64,000 bases of DNA from Polyangium jinanense (GCF_028435365.1 NZ_JAGTJJ010000001.1:992001-1056000); one strand, 5' to 3'. Positions 45,401 to 53,597 are shown, numbered from the stretch's first letter. Translations and numbers: made by a program. Notes: a model not told the origin generated them from the letters alone.

Positions 45401-45546
45401 CTGCGATCGAGCGCGCCATAGGTGAGTGTTCGCCCCTCGTGCACGGCCACTATCATGTCTGGTGCCGCTCGGGCCTGCGCCTCGAAAAGAGAGTGAACCG
45501 TTGTGTCACGAGGCGCATCCGTGCTCATCATCGTTGTCAGTGTCAC
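42388..45546 (-). CDS. Free-standing NRPS-type A-PCP-reductase (amino-acid reductase)
   Basis: 1052 aa from GTG 45546 (AGGGGG upstream). Adenylation domain ~15-515: A3 Y-V-M-F-T-S-G-S-T-G-R-P-K-G near 162, F-D-A-S-T-F-E-I-W near 209, N-G-Y-G-P-T-E, Y-R-T-G-D near 393, N-G-K501. By-eye specificity residues are D-A-F-F-V-G-G-T-F-K, close to codes for Val/Ile-like residues. Carrier protein ~530-600 with the phosphopantetheine Ser559 in L-G-G-D-S. Thioester reductase ~635-1005: G-A-T-G-F-L-G at 643, Ser771 and Y806-x-x-x-K810. There is no condensation or thioesterase domain, so it should activate one amino acid and release an aldehyde or alcohol. The last ~45 residues run into repeat DNA. Confidence 0.88.
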   Translation of the reverse strand: MTLTTMMSTDAPRDTTVHSLFEAQARAAPDMIVAVHEGRTLTYGALDRSAGRLARRLRRCGVGPGVLVGISVARSLPMLVGILGVLKAGGAYVPMDPTYPKERLRWMLHETEAPVLVAQPDHARQLGFQGDVVPPDDDKANGDAYLPSGDPLQNLTSEAPAYVMFTSGSTGRPKGVVVPHRAIVRLVVQTNYIEFCRSDRVMHAASLSFDASTFEIWGALLNGARLVLVPQDTLLSPAALRAAKDRAGITVMFVTTSIFHHLASADPDIFSGLEYLVVGGETLDPKWARAVLRTGGVRRLINGYGPTENTTFSTTHLVRDEPHDASSIPIGRPIAKSTAYVLDPDLSPVAAGVPGELYVGGDGLAIGYLRQPELTAERFIADPFSSKPGARLYRTGDFARYLQDGTIDFLGRQDRQVKIRGFRIELGEIEVALCACPLVKEAAVVVREDVPGDKRIVAYVVAHASVDTKQIGAHLEARLPSHLLPSYTVLLPALPLSCNGKLDVSALPSPRDVRARAEFDEASPPSTSTETHLARIFNDILRMEGIHREDSFFDLGGDSILAARLIVRIRQDFRVDLPARYLFDAPSLARLAQNIDDARRCVCNDVASSTIASFHDDVELDPSIRPGPATRPSGPPRHIFLTGATGFLGAFLLRDLLRHTRAEIRCLVRAEDTQAGMERIRAALTMYGLWQPQHEARILPIPGDLRQPLLGLDAPQFHALAGQIDTIYHSAAEVNYVKPYHALRSANVSGTCEVLRLACAIRQKPVHYLSSIGIVGHVGYFKGVSVVYETDNLAHGAPYLDTDMGYSQSKWVAEQLVSTARSRGLATSIFRPGFIMGDTTTGAANVDDFVCRLIEGCIHAGCYPDLPRQRKDFVPVDYVSAAITRISLNPANLGRTYHLVPPVAESPDLQGFFELLRGAGHALRRLPFASWLECVVDSAGRSLSSPLLPLIPMLTEKVHEGLTRWELYEGMPVFDDTNTRQALADTSLSCPPLDARLLRVNLAYLGGRTRHRGARRELSGVMEPTSEVTFEPRSELRPKLRRHLRASRRTRT

Positions 45547-45593
45547 GCTTTCCCCCTTGCCAACAGAATTCCGCGGTAGGAACTGGCTGAGCC

Positions 45594-46541
45594 TCAGCGC
45601 CGATCGCGCGATAGCGCATACGCGATCCCGCTCTGGAGCGTTCCGCGTGTGACGATGCCTGAAAGCTCGGCTCCGATTTCGACGAGGGTCTTCGCGACGG
45701 CGGGGCTGATGCCGGTCATCAACATTTCAACGCCGAGCAGCCGGGCTGCCTTCGCGGCGCTCACCAGCGCATCTGCAATCTCGGCATCCACGAGCTTCAC
45801 GCCTGTGATGTCGAGGATGGCGACCCGTGCGTGGTGCGAAGCGATGCCGTCGATGAGCGCCCTTTGGATCTCCGCTGCCCGCGCGTCGTCGATATCTCCG
45901 ACGAGGGGCATGGCCACGACACCGTCGGCGATAGGCAAGAGCGGAGTCCCGAGCGCGCGGAGGGCCCGCTGCTGGGTCTTGACCAGCTCGGTTTGGAGCT
46001 TGAGCTGGAGGCGCTCGGCCGTGCTCGTCGTGACATCCCGAAAAAATCCGGCCATTCCCGTGGGCGCCCCCGCGGCGTCTCTGATGAGGAAGGCGGAGGT
46101 CTGTCCCAGCCATTCACTGCCATTCGGACGCCTGATTCGAAGGGTGCCGCTCCATGCGCCCGTGTCAAAGAGCACAGGGACGACTTCAGCCTGGAGCCTT
46201 GCATAATTCTCGGGATCGTAGAACTCCTCGAGAGTGAGTCCGACGGCGCTCTCTCCAAACCCGCTCATTGCCTTGAAGCTCGCGTTCGCATAAATAACGC
46301 GGCCGTCGAGGGACGTGAGCGTGATGCCGTCGAGGGCGTAATTGACGAGCGCCTGAGCAACGCCAAGCTGCTCGATCATGGAGGTCTGCGACTTCACGAC
46401 AGCCCTCAGCGTGCGCACTTCCTCCTCAGCGCACGCGATACCATTGCAATGGAGATATGTCTCCGGACCGAGTGCATCCGTGCGATTCGACGGGGACGTA
46501 TCGTCGAGTGCTTGTGGTTCCACGCCGGTGAGCGTATTCAT
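45594..46541 (-). CDS. PAS-STAS protein (RsbR-like)
   Basis: 315 aa from ATG 46541 (GGTGGAG upstream). A short coiled segment (~38-60), a PAS domain at ~62-175 (Y-A-L-D-G-I-T-L-T-S-L-D-G, F-F-R-D-V), then a STAS domain at ~200-312 very like the RsbR group: M-P-L-V-G-D-I-D, A-I-L-D-I-T-G-V, L-L-G-V-E-M-L-M-T-G-I-S-P. In stressosome RsbR proteins two Thr in this domain are phosphorylated; the corresponding positions look like Asp219 and Ala253 here. Lies 47 bp upstream of the A-PCP-R gene, same strand, so probably one operon. No RsbS/RsbT partner is adjacent. Confidence 0.82.
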   Translation of the reverse strand: MNTLTGVEPQALDDTSPSNRTDALGPETYLHCNGIACAEEEVRTLRAVVKSQTSMIEQLGVAQALVNYALDGITLTSLDGRVIYANASFKAMSGFGESAVGLTLEEFYDPENYARLQAEVVPVLFDTGAWSGTLRIRRPNGSEWLGQTSAFLIRDAAGAPTGMAGFFRDVTTSTAERLQLKLQTELVKTQQRALRALGTPLLPIADGVVAMPLVGDIDDARAAEIQRALIDGIASHHARVAILDITGVKLVDAEIADALVSAAKAARLLGVEMLMTGISPAVAKTLVEIGAELSGIVTRGTLQSGIAYALSRDRR

Positions 46542-46652
46542 GATACTCCACCTCCACCAAGATTCTAGGATAGATGCACGCCAACGCGCCACCCTGAATG
46601 CGGGACATTCGCAACGGCTGGACAGCACCAGGGCAAGGGCGCACCGTCCCCA

Positions 46653-47033
46653 TCAGAATGCGTACGCCCGTACCCGAGGCGCACGGAGGATGGACCGTGA
46701 TCGGTATCGAGCGAGAGCAGCGCGTTCGGCACTTCGATCATGAAGGCGGGGGAGGATGTCCCTGATCTTCCCCCGCTCCCGTGGACAAACCGACGATGCC
46801 GCAAACGCAACCGTGTCCTTCCACGCCGCGTACGCCACACGAATGACCCCATATTCGAGGAGTCCGCACCGGAGATACTCCTCGACCTCCCGCACGACGA
46901 ACCGCGGCAACGGAAGCCATGGCCCGGCTCCGCGTGGTGACGCCGAGCGATCCCGACTCACCTCAGGTGCGCTGCCGGCGGGATATCCTCGCCAAGTATC
47001 ACCAGCGTATGAAGGAGGAGGCGCCCTATGCAT
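46653..47033 (-). pseudogene. IS91-family transposase remnant (N-terminal zinc-binding part)
   Basis: The frame at ~46850-46960 reads L-P-R-F-V-V-R-E-V-E-E-Y-L-R-C-G-L-L-E-Y-G, the start of the zinc-binding domain of IS91-type transposases; the following Cys cluster is scrambled by substitutions and a frameshift. No catalytic domain or ends were found. In the 994 bp between 46541 and 47536, this and one other gene tail are all I can identify. Confidence 0.6.
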
Positions 47034-47202
47034 ACAAACCGATAACGCCGGTCGTGCAATCGGTGGAAGACGCGGGGGTCGCGCGGCGAGTGGCCCGCCT
47101 CTGGCCGCTCACGACCGTGAAGGGATGAAAGAAACCGCCTCTCCTCGGACTCCCTCTGCGCGCCCTGGGCGGAACGGTCGTGACGTCCAGACCGCCCGAG
47201 TG

Positions 47203-47442
47203 CTACCAGCGTGGGCGAATGAAACTTCGCCCGGCGCCGGTGAGCCCCGAGTCAGTCGCCGCGTGCACGATGACGAAGAGCCTGTCCGAGTCCTGTGCTC
47301 CGTGCGTCAAGTCCCCGGTTGCATCGCCGAGCGCTGCAATCCCGAGTGCCTCGCCGGTGGGTGAGACGCGGGCCTCCCGCTCGATGACGTCGAGTGTCTC
47401 CCATCTGATAAGGACACGGTTGCCAGCCGCACGGGAAGCGTG
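47203..47442 (-). pseudogene. Possible C-terminal gene remnant, unknown
   Basis: An open frame of 79 codons without a start codon, bounded by stops. It reads like protein: N-R-V-L-I-R-W-E-T-L-D-V-I near its beginning and R-L-F-V-I-V-H-A-A-T-D-S-G later, ending R-P-R-W. No family recognised. It sits between the transposase remnant and the foreign-looking GFA gene, so it is likely debris. Confidence 0.3.
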
Positions 47443-47535
47443 CTAGGCGCCGGGGAGCAGGAATTCCCGGTTTGCCCTATGCGCTCACCGACCTGCTAGA
47501 CCGTCAGGCCCTACCCAGCGCACGGAGCCATCCCC

Positions 47536-47943
47536 ATGTCCCTTGAAAAACACGGTAATTGCCTCTGCGGTGCTACCAAGGTCAGCGTCACCCTGGAAGA
47601 TGCCAGCGTCAGCGCCTGCCACTGCAGCATGTGCCGCAAGTGGGCCGGTGGCCCGCTGCTGGTGGTGCACAGCACCCAACAGGTACGTTTCAGCGGTCGC
47701 GAGCCGAGCATCTACGATTCCTCCGACTGGGCCCAGCGCGGCTTCTGCGGCCAGTGCGGCACCCACCTGTTCTATCGTTTGAAGGCCGGCGGCTTCCATG
47801 CGGTGCCGGTCGGCGTGCTCGACGGCGATACCCAGTGGGCCTTCAACCTGCAGGTCTACATCGACGAGAAACCGGCCTATTACTGCTTCGCCAACCAGAC
47901 CCGGGAAATGACCGGCCAGCAGGTGATGGAGCAGTTCAGCTAG
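47536..47943 (+). CDS. GFA (glutathione-dependent formaldehyde-activating) family protein
   Basis: 135 aa from ATG 47536 (GGAGCC upstream). Zinc ligands of the GFA fold are all visible: C9-x-C11, C28-x-C30-x-x-C33, and C71-x-x-C74. The family holds S-hydroxymethylglutathione-related enzymes and many of unknown function; the short form here is the single-domain type. Codon use differs from neighbours (many CTG leucines, CAG, AAC), and the protein style is pseudomonad-like, so recent transfer is likely. A strong hairpin overlaps its stop codon. Confidence 0.88.
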   Translation: MSLEKHGNCLCGATKVSVTLEDASVSACHCSMCRKWAGGPLLVVHSTQQVRFSGREPSIYDSSDWAQRGFCGQCGTHLFYRLKAGGFHAVPVGVLDGDTQWAFNLQVYIDEKPAYYCFANQTREMTGQQVMEQFS

Positions 47944-47978
47944 AACATCGATCGGTTTGACAACCGCTCGATGTTCTA
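47941..47978. terminator. Hairpin at the 3' end of the GFA gene
   Basis: TAGAACATCGA pairs with TCGATGTTCTA, with an inner CGGTT/AACCG stem and TGAC loop. The 5' arm contains the GFA stop codon. It is probably a terminator, although no long T tract follows. Confidence 0.6.
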
Positions 47979-48020
47979 GCCTTCTTTCGTCCCGAGGGGG
48001 AAACCGCTTCGCGATCTCGC

Positions 48021-48045
48021 AGAGCGCCGAACCGTTCGGCGCTCT
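48021..48045. repeat. Second perfect hairpin upstream of the S41 gene
   Basis: AGAGCGCCGAA and TTCGGCGCTCT form a perfect 11-bp stem with a 3-nt loop. It is followed by TAGAACCTCGATCG, which repeats the start of the previous hairpin (TAGAACATCGATCG). The pair may be remnants of one palindromic element. Confidence 0.7.
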
Positions 48046-48060
48046 AGAACCTCGATCGAT

Positions 48061-49506
48061 ATGATGCATCTCCGCCTTCTTGCTGGGTTTTGCGTTCTGA
48101 TGACCGGCTGCGCCGCATCGGGCCCCGGCGGCAGCTCTCCGCCGCTCGCCCCGCCGGCGGCCGCCACGATAAGCCCGGTCATCCAGGGAGAGACGACGGC
48201 GAAGGGTGTGCGAGGCTCGTGGCGCTCGCGCGGCTACGGCTGGCTCCTGACGGTATCCGACAAGGGGCTACGGCTTCACCACGAAAGCGCCGCAGGCTGC
48301 TATGCAGACCCCAACGAGACTGCGGGGCTGCTCGAGATTTTTGGCTATAGCCAGCCCGGACCGGAGGGTGCCATGCACTTTCTCAGCCGTCCGGACGAGA
48401 CGCGATACCTCTTCGACAGGATCGACCGGCTGCCGGCCTCCTGCAATGATGAGAACCGCGCGTGGGATGCACCTGCGGTCTTCGAAGTCTTCGCCGCCAC
48501 CCTCGCGGAGCACTACGCATTCTTCAAGGAACGCAACCTGGACTGGTCGGCACGTGTTGAAGCGGGGCGCGCGCAGGTGTCGCCTGGAATGCCCGAGCGG
48601 AAGCTGTTCGACGTCCTCTCCACGACGCTGCAAGGCCTCGGCGACGCGCATGTCAATCTCTCGGCCGAAATCGGCGCCGACGCGCTGAACTTCGAGGAGA
48701 CGCACAGCCCAACGCTCGAGCTGCTCTCGGCGCGTGCCCGCGCCGAGGGTCGACCCGCGAAGGAGGTCGAGCGCGCGTGGTTGCGGGCCTACCGCGATGG
48801 CATTCTGCAGGTCATCCTCGGCGGAAAGGGGCATCAGGCCGCCAACGATCGGATCTTATGGGGGTTCGCCGCCCCGCGCGTCGGGTATCTCAACGTGGTC
48901 ACGATGGGGGGCTTCGGCGATAAGCTCTCGCGCGAGAAGGAGCTCTCCGCCCTGGACCTCGTGCTGGACGAGGCCATGTCAGCCTTTCACGGCGCCGCTG
49001 CGGTCATCGTGGACGTCACCAACAACCGCGGCGGCTACGACCTGATCTCCCGCGCGATTGCGAACCGCTTTGCCGACCAGAAGCGGCTTGCCTTCACCAA
49101 GCAGGCCTACCGCGCGAAGGGCATGGCGCCGCAGGCATTCCATGTGGAGCCGAGCCCGCGGCCGCGCTTTACCGGTCAGGTCTATCTGCTGACGAGCGAC
49201 GTCACCGTGAGCGCTGGAGAAACGTTCACGCTCGCCATGCGGGCTCTCCCCCACGTCAAGCACTTCGGGACGACGACACGAGGCGCTTTCTCCGACGTGC
49301 TCGAGAAGCCTCTGCCGAACGGCTGGAAGGTGGAATTGTCGAACGAGATCTACCTGGACACGGAAGGCCAGCTGTTCGAGGCGCGCGGCATTCCTCCCGA
49401 GGAGACGATCGATATCTTTCCCAAGGATGACCTGTCGAACGGACATGCCAAAGCCGTCCTTCGGCTGGCGCAGCTTTCCGCTCGCCCGGAGGCGGCGGCA
49501 AAGTAG
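48061..49506 (+). CDS. S41 family (tail-specific/C-terminal processing) protease lipoprotein
   Basis: 481 aa; either ATG of a tandem pair. Lipobox M-T-G-C (Cys17). N-terminal ~120 residues are an unrecognised beta-rich part. From ~145 it follows the S41 layout: a helical cap with L-G-D-A-H-V-N-L near 200, V-G-Y-L-N near 280, V-I-V-D-V-T-N-N-R-G-G-Y near 318, and the catalytic Ser384 in V-T-V-S-A-G-E-T-F. The Lys of the usual dyad is not certain, so it may be of the interphotoreceptor-retinoid-binding-like subgroup. It acts in the envelope. No obvious PDZ domain. Confidence 0.82.
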   Translation: MMHLRLLAGFCVLMTGCAASGPGGSSPPLAPPAAATISPVIQGETTAKGVRGSWRSRGYGWLLTVSDKGLRLHHESAAGCYADPNETAGLLEIFGYSQPGPEGAMHFLSRPDETRYLFDRIDRLPASCNDENRAWDAPAVFEVFAATLAEHYAFFKERNLDWSARVEAGRAQVSPGMPERKLFDVLSTTLQGLGDAHVNLSAEIGADALNFEETHSPTLELLSARARAEGRPAKEVERAWLRAYRDGILQVILGGKGHQAANDRILWGFAAPRVGYLNVVTMGGFGDKLSREKELSALDLVLDEAMSAFHGAAAVIVDVTNNRGGYDLISRAIANRFADQKRLAFTKQAYRAKGMAPQAFHVEPSPRPRFTGQVYLLTSDVTVSAGETFTLAMRALPHVKHFGTTTRGAFSDVLEKPLPNGWKVELSNEIYLDTEGQLFEARGIPPEETIDIFPKDDLSNGHAKAVLRLAQLSARPEAAAK

Positions 49507-49525
49507 CGGGGGGAGCCCGCCCGAC

Positions 49526-50875
49526 TCAAGGATCCAACCGGGTCACGAAAATGGCGCGCGGCTGTCCGCTGCTGTTCACGAGCTCGCCTTGTCCAAAGTC
49601 GATTTGACTCGTGAAATAGCCGGCCATGTACCGACGACCTTCGTCATCGAGCGCGATTTGCTCCACGTAATCGTCTCCTGGTCCTCCGTACGTCGCGGAT
49701 TGCAAGAACGTCCCGTGCTCGTCGATCTCGGCAACGACGATATCGCCGTAATCTTTGCCTGTGAGCGTGGATCCATTGATGTTGATGGTCCCTTCGAGCC
49801 CGAGGCCCAGCCATGCACGTCCGGGGGAGCTTCTCGTGAGCGTCGTGTGGACGGCGTAGAACTCGGTTCCTTCGATGAACCAATCGCTTTTCCCGTCGAG
49901 CGAGTGATGCCGTAGGGAGGAATAACAGTGCTCGGCGGGGTCCTCTGCGCGGGCCATGAAAAATCCTTCTTTGCCGTCGGGCGCGAAGGCGAACACATCG
50001 ACCCAGCACACGCTCTCCGTCACCTCGCTCTGCAACTGCCCACCCTGTTTGAACCTCTGGACCCGTGCTTTCTGGTAATACGATGATCGCGCGAGCCAGA
50101 AGTCCCCATTCGGCTCCACTTCGAGCTTCCAGAACACGGTTTTCATGGCCGGCATCGTGTACCCGTCCAGATACGTGCCTCCACCAGGCGCTCGAACCGT
50201 CACCTCGGAATCGATTTCATCCGATACGAACGGGCTCGAGATCGAGCCGGCCACATACACATTCCCCTCGCCATCGGCGCCGATGTCGGTGAAGCGATGC
50301 GCGGGCGGATCACTCGGGGTCTTCTGGCTGTCGGTGATGGATACCCACAGAATGTTTCCGCTCGGATCGAGACGCACGATGAAGGGAGCTTCGTCGTAGG
50401 TTCCGAACTTGTTCCCCAGGATGTCGAGGTCCGCCTGCGAGCCCGGCGTCCGCTTCGCATAGGCGGTGAGGAGCACGTTGCCTTCTGCGTCGGTTTTGAT
50501 GGCGATGGGCTCGACGACGATGTCCTCGCCGTCGAGGGTCCCGGTGAACACGATGGTTCCGTGGGGATCGATCTTCGAGACCCAGGCGCTCTCCCATTCG
50601 GGGTAGCCGGGGGTTGGCTCGGTGTAGGTCCCGCCGAACACCCAGGCGGAGCCGTCTGGGGCGATGGCGAGGGGATAGGTCGCGAGCTTGCCCGAGAGCA
50701 TGAGGCTATAGGGCGCGCCAGGTCCGACGCCTCCGCCGCCGGAGCTGGACGAGCTTGCGCTGCTGCTTCCGTTCCCAGCACCGCCGGCACCGCTTTCCAC
50801 TTCGAGGGCGGACTTGCCGCCGCAAGCACAACCGAAAAATCCCACGAGCCCGAGCGCTACATCGCGAAATCGCAT
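49526..50875 (-). CDS. Secreted beta-propeller-like lipoprotein (SBBP/NHL-type repeats)
   Basis: 449 aa from ATG 50875. Lipobox near G-F-F-G-C-A-C (Cys17/19), followed by a Gly/Ser linker (~30-55). The rest contains repeated units of ~50-60 residues, e.g. D-A-E-G-N-V-L-L-T-A-Y, G-E-G-N-V-Y-V-A-G-S, D-D-E-G-R-R-Y-M-A-G-Y-F-T, each a strand pair with a G-N-V-Y/L-V-(A/T)-G core as in SBBP or NHL propellers. These proteins are abundant in myxobacteria; role unknown. Convergent with the S41 gene. Confidence 0.78.
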   Translation of the reverse strand: MRFRDVALGLVGFFGCACGGKSALEVESGAGGAGNGSSSASSSSSGGGGVGPGAPYSLMLSGKLATYPLAIAPDGSAWVFGGTYTEPTPGYPEWESAWVSKIDPHGTIVFTGTLDGEDIVVEPIAIKTDAEGNVLLTAYAKRTPGSQADLDILGNKFGTYDEAPFIVRLDPSGNILWVSITDSQKTPSDPPAHRFTDIGADGEGNVYVAGSISSPFVSDEIDSEVTVRAPGGGTYLDGYTMPAMKTVFWKLEVEPNGDFWLARSSYYQKARVQRFKQGGQLQSEVTESVCWVDVFAFAPDGKEGFFMARAEDPAEHCYSSLRHHSLDGKSDWFIEGTEFYAVHTTLTRSSPGRAWLGLGLEGTININGSTLTGKDYGDIVVAEIDEHGTFLQSATYGGPGDDYVEQIALDDEGRRYMAGYFTSQIDFGQGELVNSSGQPRAIFVTRLDP

Positions 50876-50924
50876 GACGGCTTCTTTGCCCAAACGAGCA
50901 CGAAGGGCAAATAACCGACATTCC

Positions 50925-52922
50925 TCAACGCTCCGGCAACAACGCCGCGAGCGCCTGCTCGATCTCCGTCAGCGATTCCCCCGGCCGCGGCTCCACGCGC
51001 AGCCATCCTGTCCCCGGGCGCACGTCCGCCACCTGCGCGAGCCTCTTCCGCGAATCCGCGTCCAGATGCGCGAGCAGCGGCGCCCCGATCCACGTCGCCT
51101 CGCTCCCCACCGCGCGCAGCCAGCGCGAGGCCCAGCTCGGGTGCAGCGTGTCCCCGTGAATGCCGCACGCCACCTCGTACGGCGTCGTGTTCAGGCTGTT
51201 CGACGGCGCCGTCCCCCAGCGCGTCAGAAACCCTTGCAGCGCGCCAAGCCGCTCCATGGCGCCCTCCACCACCTCGACGAGATGCGCCCGTTCCGCGGAT
51301 ACCTGCGCCTCGGCGAGCTCCGTGACGTTCACCCATAGGCTGAGCACCGCGGTCTCCGGCTTGTTTTGCGGCAGGATCGAGCCGCCGAACGAGACCCCGA
51401 GCCCTGGCATTGGCATCACGCCCGTGGCCGCCGCCTGGGCCATGAGCGCGTGCATGTCCTCTTGCCGTTGTACAGTGACGACCTGCTCCTTGTGCATTCC
51501 CTCGACGAGCTTCCGCCAGCGCGCGCCCTCGAAAAACCCTTTGCCCGGCGCCGATTTCGAGTCGGGACGGCGGCCCGCCTTGGCGAGGAACATGGCGGTG
51601 TCGAAGCCCGACGCTGGCGCCACCAGCGTCGCGAGCTTCTCGAACGCCTGCGCCGCGTGCTGGACGACGGCCTCGCTGCGGTCGGGGAAAACCACGAATG
51701 CCACCCAAAGCTGCCCCATCGAGAGCGGCAGGAGCACCTGCGATGGCATCTCCGGCGCCGCGCGCAGCGGACGCCAGAGAGGCGCGTCCAGGGTAAGCTC
51801 GTAAGTGATCGACGTCCGCCCCTCGCGATGCGCGAGCGGCTTCAATCCCACGTGGAGCGTCGCCGCTCCCGCGGAGACCACCCGGCCCACCACGTTCACG
51901 TGCACCTGCGCCCGTTGCATGGCCGTGAAGGCGCGCTGCCAGTCCCCGCCGGGTGCCATTGCATGAAAGCCGCCAGGCACGCCCGCAGGCAAGACGGCCT
52001 TTTCCAGCTCGGCCACCACCATCGGGGTGCACTTGTAGTCGCGCGCCGAGGGCGCCACATTCTCGTGCTGCGCGCCCGCGCGCACATCGCCGACGAGCAC
52101 CTCGAAGCGCTCCACCTTCACGAGGCCCTGCGTGATCGCCTCGCCCCAGGCCACCACCTGCAATCCCTGCGACGGCCCGCCGTGGTTATGCGTGGTCAGC
52201 GATACGCGCAATTCGTCGCCCACCGAAAACCTCGCCGGCACGCTTTCCCCGACCGTCTGTGCCACGAGCACCGTCGGCCCCGCGGCGGCGGCCTCGTACC
52301 CCGGCCGCTCGCGTAGCCGGAAGCGCAGCGCCGTCGCCTTCGCCCGGGTCTTCTCGTCCAGATAACGGTACCCCACGCCCATCCGCTCCGGCGGTGCCCC
52401 CAGGGCGCGCGCCGTCTCGGCCAGCGTGGCCTCCGCGAAGAGCTCCTTGCCGCTCCAGATGGCGCTGAGCTCCGCGGCCGATATTCCCAGCGCGAAGCGC
52501 GACGCCCACCGCTCCGGGTGTCCCGAAACTTCTTCGGCGTCGCTTTCATCGGCCTCCTCGCCGAAATAGCTCGGATGGCTATTGTATCGGTCGACGCAGG
52601 CGCCCTCGGCAAAGAGGTCCATGCAAAGCACGTCGCTGTCGTGCACGAGTACGGTGATGGCGGGCGCCCCCAGCGCGCGCGAGGCCAGCGCGGCGAGACC
52701 GTCGAGCAGCGCCTGGTCCTGGCCCTCGGTGCGCTCGTCGTAAATGGACACCCAGCCGTGCTTGTTCGGCCCGAGGATCAGCACAGTCCGGTCCGGCTCC
52801 GCGCCCTCGGCGCAGAGCTCCGCGCCCTCTTCCTCGGCGGCGGCGATCAGCGCGGCGCGGAACGGCTCGAACGAGGCCCCCTTGGGGAGGCGGACATGCA
52901 CGTTGGTGAAGAAGGCGCCCAT
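50925..52922 (-). CDS. Hypothetical protein, 665 aa
   Basis: 665 aa from ATG 52922. N-terminus M-G-A-F-F-T-N-V-H-V without signal peptide. The first ~190 residues look like a small mixed domain with L-I-L-G-P-N-K-H-G-W-V-S-I-Y, a style seen in immunity-type cytoplasmic proteins. Residues ~220-380 are beta-rich, and the last ~250 contain W-V-A-F-V-V-F-P near 405 and helical stretches. I recognise no family. It is solitary, 49 bp upstream of the propeller lipoprotein gene. Confidence 0.6.
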   Translation of the reverse strand: MGAFFTNVHVRLPKGASFEPFRAALIAAAEEEGAELCAEGAEPDRTVLILGPNKHGWVSIYDERTEGQDQALLDGLAALASRALGAPAITVLVHDSDVLCMDLFAEGACVDRYNSHPSYFGEEADESDAEEVSGHPERWASRFALGISAAELSAIWSGKELFAEATLAETARALGAPPERMGVGYRYLDEKTRAKATALRFRLRERPGYEAAAAGPTVLVAQTVGESVPARFSVGDELRVSLTTHNHGGPSQGLQVVAWGEAITQGLVKVERFEVLVGDVRAGAQHENVAPSARDYKCTPMVVAELEKAVLPAGVPGGFHAMAPGGDWQRAFTAMQRAQVHVNVVGRVVSAGAATLHVGLKPLAHREGRTSITYELTLDAPLWRPLRAAPEMPSQVLLPLSMGQLWVAFVVFPDRSEAVVQHAAQAFEKLATLVAPASGFDTAMFLAKAGRRPDSKSAPGKGFFEGARWRKLVEGMHKEQVVTVQRQEDMHALMAQAAATGVMPMPGLGVSFGGSILPQNKPETAVLSLWVNVTELAEAQVSAERAHLVEVVEGAMERLGALQGFLTRWGTAPSNSLNTTPYEVACGIHGDTLHPSWASRWLRAVGSEATWIGAPLLAHLDADSRKRLAQVADVRPGTGWLRVEPRPGESLTEIEQALAALLPER

Positions 52923-52969
52923 GGGCGAGGCCTATGCCCGAGCGAGCGGCCGAGCGCAAGGCCTAGGCC

Positions 52970-53597
52970 TCAAGGGACCCAACTGTACCAATCGGTCACG
53001 AGCTGCGCGACTTTGAGGTTGCTGAGCCACAACGCTCTCGATTCGACAGCGTAGTTCCTCATGCGAATTCCATCCTTGTTCACGACTTTCTTGTTATACA
53101 CGGCGCTGTAAAGTTCTGCGCTGTGGTCCATCATCGAAAACAGCGAGTGGCACCACGCATAGATGACGACACCGCTGGCGAGCGCTTGCTTCGTGTTGGC
53201 CTGCAAAATCGACCGTGGTCGTCGTCTGGGGGCTCGCCCCGACGTCGACCACCTTCACTGCATTGCCGAACTGCGCCGCCGCCCTCACATCGTTTTGATA
53301 AAATGCCTTGTCGAGGACGTATTTGGAACTCAAAATCCCCTTGCTTTCCGAGACCGCCTGCCCAGCCTGTGTACCGTGCCGTCCCGAGAATACGGTGAAT
53401 TTCGTTTGTCCCTGGCTCTGAAGGTGCCTGACCAGTGTCGGCCAGGATGAATCGGACGTTTGGGTCACGGACATGTAAAGGTTTCCAACCTTCACCCACG
53501 GGCACGTCGTCCACGGATCGTTTACGTTGTTATTGATATGGTCCTCCATGATGGCGAGGGGGGCTCTCTGGTCATTCCTTTGAATAATTTCGAACAT
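52970..53597 (-). pseudogene. Gene broken by a frameshift, unknown function
   Basis: A protein begins at ATG 53597 behind a perfect AGGAGG site and reads ~130 residues (start M-F-E-I-I-Q-R-N-D-Q; middle F-T-V-F-S-G-R-H-G-T-Q-A-G). Near 53205 the sense switches to another frame, which continues ~78 residues (A-N-T-K-Q-A-L-A-S-G to W-Y-S-W-V-P). Joined, it is ~209 aa, soluble, without signal peptide. Either a recent inactivating indel or a sequencing error. Family not recognised. Confidence 0.65.

Noticed and set aside
46919..47128. A 69-codon plus-strand frame that could be a small gene
   Set aside because: It overlaps the transposase remnant on the other strand, and no ribosome-binding site or family was seen.
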